Of a stretch of 64,000 bases of DNA, positions 45,635-53,459 are shown piece by piece. The DNA comes from Ignisphaera aggregans DSM 17230 (GTDB taxonomy: Archaea > Thermoproteota > Thermoprotei_A > Sulfolobales > Ignisphaeraceae): contig CP002098.1 in the NCBI GenBank assembly GCA_000145985.1, positions 1,811,954-1,875,953 on the forward strand, written 5' to 3'. How positions within the stretch are numbered: the stretch's first letter is position 1; each line of letters starts with the position of its first letter. Below the pieces are notes generated by a model. That model made no database searches. It was not told the DNA's origin and worked only from the letters and a program-made list of their open reading frames with translations. The translations under genes were made by a program, and so were the position numbers.

Positions 45635-46158
45635 GGCGGCATTCAATGGGTAGGTACAGACTAAGATACTTCACGGATCTCGCTGGAAGAATATACATGG
45701 CGTACCGGGACGAGATCTGGTACGGCTTCAACAGATCGGAGGAAATTCCGCTAGGTACTAGAAGGTCATGGAAGTACGTCTATATTCCGGCACCCGTGGC
45801 GGAGTCCCTCGACCTCTTCGCCTTAATATGGTTGGCGACGTACAAGAACTCTATCCTATGGAAGCCGTTCAACGAGGCGAAAGAAGTCGCTGAAACATCC
45901 TTCGATAAGCAGGTTAAGCTGAGGAGCGGTGAGTATGATCTGTTAAAGCGCTTAGCAACACTGGCCGGAACAAACCATTTCTCGCTGATATTGTCAGCTG
46001 AGAGGGTGCTTGCGGACGCTGAGAAACTACAGTTCAGTAAGAAGAGAGTGGCGTGGCTGCCGCCAGCACTAAGAGAACTCAGCTCTAGGAGCAAGGTTCA
46101 TCCTTTATGCTACGTTTTCGCGAAGTCGGCCCTGTTCTATATGCGGGGGAGAAAATGA
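45631..46158 (+). CDS. Hypothetical protein between polymerase and helicase
   Basis: 175 residues, basic and aromatic at the N-terminus (RYRLRYFTDLAGRIYMAYRDEIWYGF), helical later. No family recognised. The start overlaps the PolB stop (ATGA); a second ATG at 45646 is possible. The gene ends inside the helicase start (ATGA overlap), so it belongs to the replication operon. Confidence 0.5.
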   Translation: MRRHSMGRYRLRYFTDLAGRIYMAYRDEIWYGFNRSEEIPLGTRRSWKYVYIPAPVAESLDLFALIWLATYKNSILWKPFNEAKEVAETSFDKQVKLRSGEYDLLKRLATLAGTNHFSLILSAERVLADAEKLQFSKKRVAWLPPALRELSSRSKVHPLCYVFAKSALFYMRGRK

Positions 46159-47468
46159 TAAGGATCAAGCTAGGGATACCTGCAACAGGTAAAACAACGG
46201 GTAGCATGGCGGAGAGTGCACGGGAAGTCAAGTCCGGAGCTAGAGTGTTGTGGTTGACGCCACTAAAGACCGAGATCAGAGAGCTGGTCGAAAAGTTTGT
46301 TAAGAACTATGGTGTTCCGCCAGACAAAATCTATCCCATTCCGTCGAAGCTCGATGTGTGTCCAGTACTTAGAAGAATGGAGAAGTTCTACCACGTCATC
46401 TTGGGGATAGCCATGTGCCTCTCCTGCAACCATAAAACATGTGTCTTCAAATCCTTTATCCAGAGAGCCGTGAATAGAAGCAACGAGGGGCTGTTCATAG
46501 CGACCCACCGCTTTCTGTGGCTATCACTCTTCTTCAGCAAGGTGTACATAGACGAGTTCGACTTTTTGATTCCAGATATGTTTGAGCTGATCCCTGCGAA
46601 AAGAGCCTACATGCTGCTGAAGGCGATTGAGAAAGTGTTCGGGTCTAAGGTCGTTGCACAGATAAGGAAGAGATACCTAGTACAGATAAACGATAATACT
46701 TTCCTTTTCAAGAGTATCTACCCCATTAGGTACTTCTACAACCACAGGGAGCTGGTGGGCATATCTGCTACGCTGACGACGGATGACGTAATGGCGAAGC
46801 TGTTGGGGTTCGACACATTTCAGGATCTCGTCGACGCCAAAGAGGAAGGAACAATTAACTACAGCGTCTACACACTCCCAACGCCGAACAAACCAGACTT
46901 CTTCTACATTTTCAAGCATCGAAATTATTGGACATCTCCATACACGAAAAAGTGGTATGTGCAACTGATAAACAGAGCGAAGGAGGATACAGCAAAGGGT
47001 TATACAGCCACAATCGTTGCAAGAAGTCGCCGCGAGGCTCAGATCCTCCACCACCTGCTGAAGAGAAATGGACTAAACCCCCTTACTGAGGCAATAAACT
47101 GGGATCTGAGAAACTACGACGACTGGAGAAGGCATAGCGTGAGGATAATTGTGGTTCGCGGTAAGTTCCACCGCGCACTCAACATCGAGTCTGACAAGAT
47201 CTACGCATTCTACCAGCATCTGTTGCCCAAAGATAGGGATAGGATGATTGAGAAGCTGAGAATGGTGTGGGGCGACGACGCCGAGGAGATCGTGAGATTC
47301 GACGAGTACAGAGCTCATGTGCAGACAGTTTTTCGATGTGCACGTCAGTGGACAAACAGACACGAGTTCTATTTACTGGACAGTAAGTACGACGACGCAT
47401 TCAGGTACTTCGAACATATATACGACTTCATACATAGAAGGACGAAGTATATAGAAAGTCTCCAATAG
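46155..47468 (+). CDS. SF2 helicase with four Cys in XPD-like position
   Basis: 437 residues from ATG 46155, preceded by GGGGGAG. Walker A GIPATGKTT (residues 7-15), DEFD box (133-136, in place of DEAH), motif III GISATL near 213 and motif VI-like QTVFRCAR near the end. Between motifs I and II lie Cys69, Cys88, Cys91 and Cys96 (spacing C-x18-C-x2-C-x4-C), just where XPD/DinG helicases have their 4Fe-4S cluster. It probably unwinds DNA 5' to 3' at the element's fork. The gene ends the replication operon. Confidence 0.75.
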   Translation: MIRIKLGIPATGKTTGSMAESAREVKSGARVLWLTPLKTEIRELVEKFVKNYGVPPDKIYPIPSKLDVCPVLRRMEKFYHVILGIAMCLSCNHKTCVFKSFIQRAVNRSNEGLFIATHRFLWLSLFFSKVYIDEFDFLIPDMFELIPAKRAYMLLKAIEKVFGSKVVAQIRKRYLVQINDNTFLFKSIYPIRYFYNHRELVGISATLTTDDVMAKLLGFDTFQDLVDAKEEGTINYSVYTLPTPNKPDFFYIFKHRNYWTSPYTKKWYVQLINRAKEDTAKGYTATIVARSRREAQILHHLLKRNGLNPLTEAINWDLRNYDDWRRHSVRIIVVRGKFHRALNIESDKIYAFYQHLLPKDRDRMIEKLRMVWGDDAEEIVRFDEYRAHVQTVFRCARQWTNRHEFYLLDSKYDDAFRYFEHIYDFIHRRTKYIESLQ

Positions 47469-47495
47469 CTCTGACGGTGCAGTGATGGTGTGTGC

Positions 47496-47642
47496 CCCCT
47501 TATAAGGGGTGCACCCGGCCGATGATCCATCACGGGATGGTTATACACGGTCATATATTTCTATTAAATTTATTATTTATATATATACTAGAAATATATG
47601 ACCACTGAAAACCATCTCCTGATTAGAGTGCCCGGGTGCACC
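47496..47642. repeat. Nested dyad region, candidate replication origin
   Basis: Between the helicase and the DUF3223 gene. GGTCATATATTTCTA (47549-47563) pairs with TAGAAATATATGACC (47589-47603), and GATGGTT (47536-47542) with AACCATC (47610-47616), both about the same axis at 47576. GGTGCACCCGG (47508-47518) pairs with CCGGGTGCACC (47632-47642), two bases off that axis. The centre is AT-only. A separate perfect palindrome CCCCTTATAAGGGG lies at 47496-47509. The position at the end of the replication operon suits an origin. Confidence 0.65.
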
Positions 47643-47772
47643 ATGTCGGCTATATGAAATCGGATGGGTTTCCGAGCCAGATTAATTCCTTTAATATATT
47701 GTATAGAGAGCCACTTCATCTCCATGTGTGACCATATTTATACATATTTTGTGTTTATTTTTTTGAGAGACT

Positions 47773-48451
47773 ATGGCTGTGAAGATAGGTAGAAGAGTTT
47801 TTATCAGCAAGGCTCAGGCACTAGAGTACTTTTCGAGGAAGCTGCGGGCGATGAAGAACAGGGGGATGTTCTGGGACGATGAGCTCTACGAGCTGTTCAA
47901 GCACCACCCTAGGTTCGCCGAAAAGACGCAGAATCTCGAAGTCAAAGGGTTTGTAGTGAAGGATAACCCTTTGAGGCGATCCTCATTCACAGTATATGCT
48001 GTTCTAGAGGACGGCAGTGTAGTAGATTTCAGCTATAGAAAGTGTATCGAAAATGCCTTTAATCCAGCCGCAAGGCTACGAATCCATAGGTTGAACGTTA
48101 TCCAGGCTTTCCGCAGAGCCGTCGAGGATCAGATTATCGAGTTCAAGGAGTCCAGAAGGTTCGACAGATATGTCATACTCGACAATGGTGTTCTGGCCAG
48201 AGACGACGAGGTTCACGTGCACCACGAACCTCAATTCGAGGATCTTCTAGAGGAGTTCCTGAGAACAAAGAGGTTGACACTAGAATCAAATACAGATAAA
48301 AGAAGCCGAAGATGGGATAAGCTATGATCTAGCAGATGATAAGCTGAAGGAAGAGTGGCGAGAGTTCCACAGAAAGAATGCTAGGCTGAGACTGGTAAAG
48401 ATCCAGGACCACTACAAGCTTCACGCGGTAAGGACTGCCCGCGGTGAATAA
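47773..48451 (+). CDS. DUF3223 (DCL-like) and HNH-like protein, needs a frameshift
   Basis: Residues 1-100 match DUF3223: ISKAQALEYFSRKL ... LYELFKHHPRFAEK ... EDGSVVDFSYRKCI. The VHVHHEPQFEDLLEEFL segment that follows is the HNH-like part usually fused to it. The main frame stops at 48327, but a +1 shift at the AAAA run near 48296 continues with EWREFHRKNARLRLVKIQDHY, the expected C-terminal end, to a stop at 48451, 3 bp before the next gene. So the gene carries a frameshift, a mutation or a base-call error. Confidence 0.7.
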
Positions 48452-48454
48452 ACT

Positions 48455-49315
48455 ATGCCGAAGCTGAGGTTCGGCCCTGCGGGGAAGCCGCTGAACTTGA
48501 AGTCCGATATAGTGTATGCCCCGAGGTATCTTAGGAGTCTTGGTTTAAGCAGTATGGAATACGCCGCTGTGCGCGGCGTTAAGATTGATGAGTATAGAGC
48601 CCGAATGCTTGGGGAAGAAGCACGTAGAAACGGCGTTGTGCTTAGCCTCCACGCCCCTTACGCGATTAATCTGGCCAGCAAGAATGAGGCGACTGTTAAG
48701 GCAAGTATTGAGAGGCTGAAGACAGCTATCGAGGTCTCTGCTATTATGGAGGCCTACGTTGTGGTCTTTCACCCTGGATGGTATGGAAATGCGTCTAAAA
48801 GAGAATCACTAGAAATGGTCGTGAAGAACCTCGAACCTGTTGTTGAATATGCTAAGAGTCTTTCTGAGAATTTGTGGTTGGGCGTCGAGACGACGGGAAG
48901 GGTAAGCCAAATCGGCGACCTGGATGAGGTCATCGAGATTTGCAGTAGATTGGAGCGCGTTAGGCCGGTCATAGATTTCGCCCACATTTATGCTAGGAGC
49001 ATGGGTAGATTCATAGTGAGTAAGGATGATGTGCTGAGAGTTATCGATGCTTTGGAGAAAAGCCTTGGGAGAGAAAGCATTAGTCCTCTTCATGTACATT
49101 ACAGTAAGATAGAATATGGTCGGGGCGGAGAGATTAGGCATCGGACACTAAACGAGGATGGTTATGGACCTGAGTTCAGGTATGTATGTGAGGCGTTGTG
49201 CGAAGCTGGAATCGATGCTATTATCATTAGCGAGAGCCCCCTATTGGAACTAGATGCGCTGAAGATGAAAGAGATCTGTGTCAATATTTGCGGCTCGAAG
49301 TGTATTTCTGATTGA
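48455..49315 (+). CDS. nfo: Endonuclease IV (AP endonuclease, Nfo family)
   Basis: 286 residues forming a TIM barrel: SLHAPYAINLAS, VVFHPGWYG, LGVETTGR, PVIDFAHIYARSMG and LHVHYSKIEYG hold the metal-binding His, Glu and Asp residues. It cleaves 5' to abasic sites. A GGTGA site precedes the ATG, 3 bp after the DUF3223 reading frame ends. A repair enzyme carried on a mobile element of a hyperthermophile may protect AP-rich DNA during replication. Confidence 0.88.
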   Translation: MPKLRFGPAGKPLNLKSDIVYAPRYLRSLGLSSMEYAAVRGVKIDEYRARMLGEEARRNGVVLSLHAPYAINLASKNEATVKASIERLKTAIEVSAIMEAYVVVFHPGWYGNASKRESLEMVVKNLEPVVEYAKSLSENLWLGVETTGRVSQIGDLDEVIEICSRLERVRPVIDFAHIYARSMGRFIVSKDDVLRVIDALEKSLGRESISPLHVHYSKIEYGRGGEIRHRTLNEDGYGPEFRYVCEALCEAGIDAIIISESPLLELDALKMKEICVNICGSKCISD

Positions 49316-49636
49316 GCTTGATTTCTCTTCTTGTAGTTTCTATAGTTGTTTTTGAAACATAAGCTAGATGTATAACTAGATATATTGCTATGTCTTGTGG
49401 TTTCCTATAGTTGGATCAGTGTCTAAGTACAGTCTCTGTTCTAGTTCTAATACTATATATCAGGTATAAAATATATGGCTGTGCACGCCCACGCCCCTTA
49501 GAACCTAGGCCCGCCTGCCGTGGCCACGTAGGTCGAGGGGGTGCCGCCCTTCTCTATTTTGTGTGGATATTGTGTTTTTGTTTTGTATGTGTTTTGTATT
49601 TATATACATGTTTTGTATTATATAGTGGGGAAAGAT
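49316..49636. other. Intergenic region with structured GC-rich core and repeated motif
   Basis: 321 bp. It holds two copies of TTTC(C)TATAGTTG (49337-49348 and 49401-49413; a third copy is at 51030-51042), a TATA element GGTATAAAAT at 49463-49472, the GC-rich hairpin 49490-49543 listed separately, and the promoter of the winged-helix gene (TATTTATATACATG at 49598-49611). Confidence 0.5.
49490..49543 (+). ncRNA. Structured RNA candidate
   Basis: A GC-rich island in AT-rich DNA. Outer stem: CACgCCCCTT (49490-49499) with GAGGGGGTG (49535-49543), one bulged G. Inner stem: CCTAGGCC (49504-49511) with GGCC-acg-TAGG (49522-49532). A TATA box at 49463-49472 lies about 25 bp before. No open frame uses it. 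The family is unknown. Confidence 0.4.
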
Positions 49637-49996
49637 ATGGCGAAGAAAAAGAAGGTTAGGCGCGTACAATACTTTCCAGAGATGGTGGTATCTAAAGTAC
49701 TCAGCAATGACTTTCTGCGGAGTTTAGTTTACCTTGTATATACTAGTAAGGTGCCTGTTGGTGCTGGAGAATTGGCTAGACAGTTGAATCAACTGCTTGG
49801 CAGAGACTACAGTCCTGGCTATGTCAGTGTCTACCTGAAGCGCCTTGAGAAATGGGGTGTCGTAAGGCCGTACAAGGATCCTGTGAGCGGTCATCTGCTT
49901 TGGTGGCCAGCCGACTCTAGAGTTGCTGAGATGTTGAAGGAAGAGTTCAGCCGATATGAGGTGAAGAAAATACTGCAGTCTGTAGAGGAGATGTAG
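49637..49996 (+). CDS. Winged-helix transcriptional regulator
   Basis: 119 residues. VPVGAGELARQLNQLL and YSPGYVSVYLKRLEKWGVVRPYKD form the helix-turn-helix and wing of a MarR/ArsR-like domain, preceded by a basic tail KKKKVRRVQYFP. ATG 49637 follows GGGGAAAG. The gene ends one base before the start of the next, which also has a winged helix, so the two are co-expressed regulators. Confidence 0.75.
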   Translation: MAKKKKVRRVQYFPEMVVSKVLSNDFLRSLVYLVYTSKVPVGAGELARQLNQLLGRDYSPGYVSVYLKRLEKWGVVRPYKDPVSGHLLWWPADSRVAEMLKEEFSRYEVKKILQSVEEM

Positions 49997-49997
49997 A

Positions 49998-51002
49998 ATG
50001 ATTCAGAACAAGAGTATGAATTATGTTGGAGAAGAGATAGATGTATACAAGGATCTGATCAGAAAACTGAAGAAGCTTGCTGACAAGTATAGTATTCAGT
50101 ATGCTTTGTTGTGGTATATCTATCTACGTAAAGATGTAAAGTTTGGAGAACTGTATAAGCTATATAACTATCTGTCGAACAACTCTGTTGTTCGTGAAGC
50201 TACAGTACGTAAGCAGCTACAGCAACTTGAGAGGAAAGGTTTGGTTAGAAGATATGAAGACAAATATGTAGCTCTTGTTGATCCCAAAGACGTTGAAGAT
50301 CTCTTCGATAGGGATAGAAGTAAGGTTGGTAGAATAGGAGCTGCTATACGCCACTTGAGAATTGAGCAGAAGAACTTGAAGGTTAGTCCGGGGCTGGTAT
50401 ATTACACCAAGCAAGTGATAGAAGCAGCGAAAGAACTGGTACGCAAAGGTAGGAGATCTGTGGCTTTGGACTTGCTTACTCATACTCTACTACCACTACG
50501 TGAAAACGAAATACTTTGGCTGTGGCACGGCGACTTATTTGTTTACTACACGAGCAAGACAGGTGCTGCAAGATTTAGAGCAATTAAAAGCGAGGAAATA
50601 TCGAAGCTCTTACGAAAGCTGGGCTTCTCGGAGGGGATTATGATCTTTCACGTGTTGGGGCATAATGAAGCTTCTAGAATTATACACAAATTGTTCCAAA
50701 GGGGGCCCTACAGCTGGCCGTGGGCTAGAAGCGTTAGCTACGGCCTCAAGCAGATAGGTTTGCTACAGGAAATCGATGATTTGTACAAGATTCAGCTGAA
50801 GAGAATGGATAATAGGATAGAGCTGACATTGTGGAATCTTTATACGAAGGAGCTTATTGCGAGCTACAGCATCGATTGGAGTGGTAAGGAGTTGCCAGAG
50901 CCGTTGAAGGATAGAAGTTATGTTGTAGCAACTGTTCTCGGCAGGCAGCATGTTAAACAAGAGATAGAGGTTGATAGCTACTTCTCAAAGTGGAGTATGT
51001 GA
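49998..51002 (+). CDS. Large winged-helix protein of unknown function
   Basis: 334 residues. The first 100 contain a winged helix (ATVRKQLQQLERKGLVRRYEDKYVAL). The rest mixes helices and strands and has no known domain; GHNEASRIIHKLFQRG and PWARSVSYGLKQIG are conserved-looking segments. It may be a regulator or a Rep-type origin binder, given the repeat-rich DNA just downstream at 51.6-52.4 kb (inference). Confidence 0.6.
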   Translation: MIQNKSMNYVGEEIDVYKDLIRKLKKLADKYSIQYALLWYIYLRKDVKFGELYKLYNYLSNNSVVREATVRKQLQQLERKGLVRRYEDKYVALVDPKDVEDLFDRDRSKVGRIGAAIRHLRIEQKNLKVSPGLVYYTKQVIEAAKELVRKGRRSVALDLLTHTLLPLRENEILWLWHGDLFVYYTSKTGAARFRAIKSEEISKLLRKLGFSEGIMIFHVLGHNEASRIIHKLFQRGPYSWPWARSVSYGLKQIGLLQEIDDLYKIQLKRMDNRIELTLWNLYTKELIASYSIDWSGKELPEPLKDRSYVVATVLGRQHVKQEIEVDSYFSKWSM

Positions 51003-51148
51003 TTTTAGCCGATATAATGTAACTTGTAATTTCCTATAGTTGTTATTATCATGTGTTTATCTGTAAATTAGAGGAATAAAGAATATGTAGAAAAAAGATG
51101 CTCCTGTTTGTATTCCTGTATATATACTGTATACTAGCAGTGTGCGTG

Positions 51149-51469
51149 CTATTGCTGTTGACTGTTTTCGACGAGCTCTAGGGGCTTCGAGTGGATGTGC
51201 TGGATTACGTCAGGCTTGACGAGCAGGAACGAGACTTTTGCGGTGTGTTTTGAGCCTCGAATGACGACATCCTTCAATATGAGAAATCCGTGATCTTTGT
51301 TCACGAGAGTCCCTTCGTAGATAACTCCATTTCTCGATACGATTACGACTTGCTCTCCGATCACCTGCTTGATGAACTCTGCAAGGTTCTTAGCTCGTTT
51401 TGCTCTTTCTTTGACTTCTAGTTCTACTGTCCTTGATGTGGATGTAGTTGTGACGCGGGATCTAGACAT
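51149..51469 (-). CDS. Sm/LSm-like protein
   Basis: About 106 residues. The first 35 are basic and Ser/Thr-rich. Residues about 37-100 fit the Sm fold: IGEQVVIVSRNGVIYEGTLVNKDHGFLILKD (Sm1) and a following SFLLVKPDVIQHIH (Sm2). SmAP proteins form heptameric rings that bind U-rich RNA. Encoding one on a mobile element is unusual. ATG 51469 follows a GTGAG site; the frame opens 9 bp earlier. A zinc site is absent. Confidence 0.65.
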   Translation of the reverse strand: MSRSRVTTTSTSRTVELEVKERAKRAKNLAEFIKQVIGEQVVIVSRNGVIYEGTLVNKDHGFLILKDVVIRGSKHTAKVSFLLVKPDVIQHIHSKPLELVENSQQQ

Positions 51470-51595
51470 TTTTCTCACTGTTTCTAGAAGTATTACTGCA
51501 CTATAAAAAAGAGTTCCTATTTATATTATATAGAAAGTGTATCTGGAGTCCTGCGAGTTGAGAGTCAGATACTGATAATCAGAACTACATTGACG

Positions 51596-51953
51596 AGGTT
51601 TAGTACAGCCTAAACCTTTCATGTTCAATTCTTTTCATCAGACCCTCTCATTGGAGTTTTAGTGTAACATAAACCTCTATGGTGATGGTTGGTTTAGCGT
51701 TACATAAACCTCTCCATTCTATTCCTATACATAGAATTCGAGAAATGTTCTCCCTTTTCCATTCTTTGATAGATTTTTATACCAGAGCATAAAGATTCAT
51801 CAACGTAAACTTTATGTATATGAACCTTATCAATGAAGAGCCTATGGTAGAGCATAGGGTTTCATTAATGAGAAGCCTATGTTTTCCCATAGGTTCCTGA
51901 AGACTCTCCTCACGCTGAAGAATTGACTATGAGACCCTATGGGAGAACATAGA
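51596..51953. repeat. Mirror-symmetric array of palindromic elements, candidate origin or control locus
   Basis: Six 18-22-bp hyphenated palindromes. Left: AGGTTTA-N8-TAAACCT (51596-51617), a one-mismatch copy (51655-51676) and a third (51690-51711). Right: CCTATG-N6-CATAGG at 51841-51858 and 51876-51893, and a shorter copy at 51936-51953. Centre spacings are 59 and 35 on the left, 35 and 60 on the right, mirrored about 51775. A further pair CTATACATAG/TATGTATAT lies inside. The half-site ACATARRYYTTTCATT recurs at 53283-53346. No open frame covers it. Confidence 0.75.
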
Positions 51954-51999
51954 CTCTTCATTCTATTCTAGTTCATATTGCTAGAGCTAATGATATTAA

Positions 52000-52045
52000 A
52001 TAGCTATAATAGCAGTTATCGAGAGCTGTTATAGTAGCTATATAC
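52000..52045. repeat. AGCTATAATAGC-type short repeats, cluster 1
   Basis: TAGCTATAATAGCAGTTATC-type units (GAGAGCTGTTATAGTAGCTATATA). The same A/T-AGCTGTTATA words recur at 52838-52885 and 53174-53222, on both sides of the two small genes in between. Confidence 0.5.
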
Positions 52046-52375
52046 ATAGTATAAAAGTTGATATGCAAGTATACGTCTAGTATATAGAGTGATATACAGT
52101 TTATAACAAAGTTGATAGCTAATGAAAACTGATCTAAGTTCTAACTACTAAGCATTCTAGAATTAGAGCCTTGGGTAGAAAGATAGTGATGCAGTTTACG
52201 AGTACTAATGGTTATTTTTGTGATAAAGTAATAGCTCTGAATATGGAGTTTATGAGTAGGTTATGGACACCGAGAGAGATCATGGTGAGAGGGGTAGACA
52301 CCCTATGCCGAAAAGCAACGCTACAGCTACTCATTAATGTGATGTGTCTAGAATGGAATGTTGACGGATATGAGC

Positions 52376-52448
52376 GTGGGAACCCATATATATTGCTGTG
52401 GGAACCGATAAATATTGTTGTGGGAACAAAGTTTATAAGCGTGGGAAC
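52376..52448 (+). repeat. Four GTGGGAAC iterons
   Basis: GTGGGAAC at 52376-52383, 52398-52405, 52420-52427 and 52441-52448, spaced 22, 22 and 21 bp, so all lie on one face of the helix. The TTTATAAG TATA element lies between copies three and four, 30 bp before the start of the next gene. They look like operator or Rep-binding iterons for that promoter. Confidence 0.75.
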
Positions 52449-52471
52449 TAAAGAGAGCTAAGGTGAGCCCT

Positions 52472-52837
52472 ATGCCTGCCAAACCCAGTAAATCAAAATT
52501 TGAGAAGCTGTTGGAGCTGATAAAGCAAGAGAAACATAATTTGGCACTGAGAGAGCTTGGTAAGGTAAAGAAGAAGATAACGATTGTAAAGAAGCTTGAT
52601 ATAGATTACAGAATTGAGGACAAAGAAAAATTTATGCAAGTGATAGTGCCATCAGAGGGGAGGTATCTGCTGTGGTTGATTGTGAAGAAAGATAGAAAGA
52701 TAATGCATAGATTTTACTTGAAGCAATCTTCTAAGAAGAGGAAAGGCAATAGCGAATACAATGTCATATCTTGGAGAATACCAGCGGAATTACGGGGGTC
52801 GAAGATTCGTCTAAGGGTTTGTAGACTAGAAGAATAA
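52472..52837 (+). CDS. Basic small protein downstream of iterons
   Basis: 121 residues, rich in Lys, with the segment YRIEDKEKFMQVIVPSEGRYLLWLIVKK and a C-terminal strand-rich part. No known family. The start at ATG 52472 follows AGGTGAGCCCT; the frame opens at a GTG inside that site. The four iterons upstream suggest it may bind them, for example as a repressor or Rep protein (inference). Confidence 0.55.
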   Translation: MPAKPSKSKFEKLLELIKQEKHNLALRELGKVKKKITIVKKLDIDYRIEDKEKFMQVIVPSEGRYLLWLIVKKDRKIMHRFYLKQSSKKRKGNSEYNVISWRIPAELRGSKIRLRVCRLEE

Positions 52838-52885
52838 TAGCTATAATGATAGCTGTAACAGCTGTAATAGCTGTTATAATGACAG
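52838..52885. repeat. AGCTGTTATA short repeats, cluster 2
   Basis: Right after the stop of the basic protein gene: TAGCTATAATGATAGCTGTA and ACAGCTGTAATAGCTGTTAT in a row, ending just before the start of the next gene. It may carry transcription or RNA structure signals. Confidence 0.5.
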
Positions 52886-53173
52886 ATGTGGAAAATGATA
52901 TTCAGGCATCCTAAGGCGGTTGAACAGTTGCTTAAGAACAGAGTCGTTGCAACGATGAGAAACTACAAGTATGAAGTGGGCCGAAGGGTACTCATTAAAA
53001 CTCATAGAGGTGTGTTCTATGGGAGGATTATAGATGTTGTTCCAAACACTCCGGAGAATATACTCAAATTCTATAAAATAAGTGGATTCGGAACTCCAGA
53101 AGAATGGTTGATGGAGGCGATAAAGCTCCACGGACGCCTTCCAAAATATATTGTTATTGTTCAGATGCTGTAA
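52886..53173 (+). CDS. ASCH/PUA-like small protein
   Basis: 95 residues. The order VVATMRNYKYEVGRRVLIKTHRGVFYGRIIDV ... SGFGTPEEWLMEAI ... YIVIVQML matches the ASCH-like beta-barrel (PUA superfamily), with the (V)xTxR start and the GFxTPEE helix. Such proteins bind or modify RNA; some ASCH proteins are RNases. There is no clear Shine-Dalgarno; the ATG follows the ACAG of the repeat cluster. Confidence 0.6.
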   Translation: MWKMIFRHPKAVEQLLKNRVVATMRNYKYEVGRRVLIKTHRGVFYGRIIDVVPNTPENILKFYKISGFGTPEEWLMEAIKLHGRLPKYIVIVQML

Positions 53174-53222
53174 TGACAGCTATAATGATAGCTCTAGCTG
53201 TTATAGCTGTAGCAGCTATAGA
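53174..53222. repeat. AGCTGTTATA short repeats, cluster 3
   Basis: After the ASCH-like gene: ACAGCTATAATGATAGCTCT, AGCTGTTATAGCTGTAGCAG, then CTATAG. The same word family as clusters 1 and 2, so the two small genes lie between repeats. Confidence 0.5.
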
Positions 53223-53282
53223 TAAATCTTATTGAAAACTAATCTGAATTCCTAGCTTACATTAACTATTAGATTTGCCAGA

Positions 53283-53346
53283 ACATAGGTTTTTCATTTG
53301 GAGGGAAACTACATAGATTTTTCTTTTCCCCTGAAAAGAATCTATG
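53283..53346. repeat. Further ACATAG half-sites and inverted repeat
   Basis: ACATAGGTTTTTCATT and ACATAGATTTTTC are direct copies of the half-site of the 51.6-51.95 kb array. CATAGATT (53312-53319) pairs with AATCTATG (53339-53346). It lies upstream of the secreted protein gene and may control it. Confidence 0.55.
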
Positions 53347-53459
53347 GGAGTGATGTGGAGAAATGCATAGTTGTGTTGGGGGCGGAAACGAAACAATTAT
53401 AAGAAACTACAAGTTCACAACTTATTTTTTCTTAGAGTTTGTTTGTAGTAGGTGGGTTG

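Noticed and set aside
52171..52461. Open frame of 96 codons upstream of the basic protein gene
   Set aside because: Its last 30 codons are the GTGGGAAC iterons and the promoter of the next gene, it starts at a poor TTG, and its composition is not protein-like. I treat the region as regulatory.
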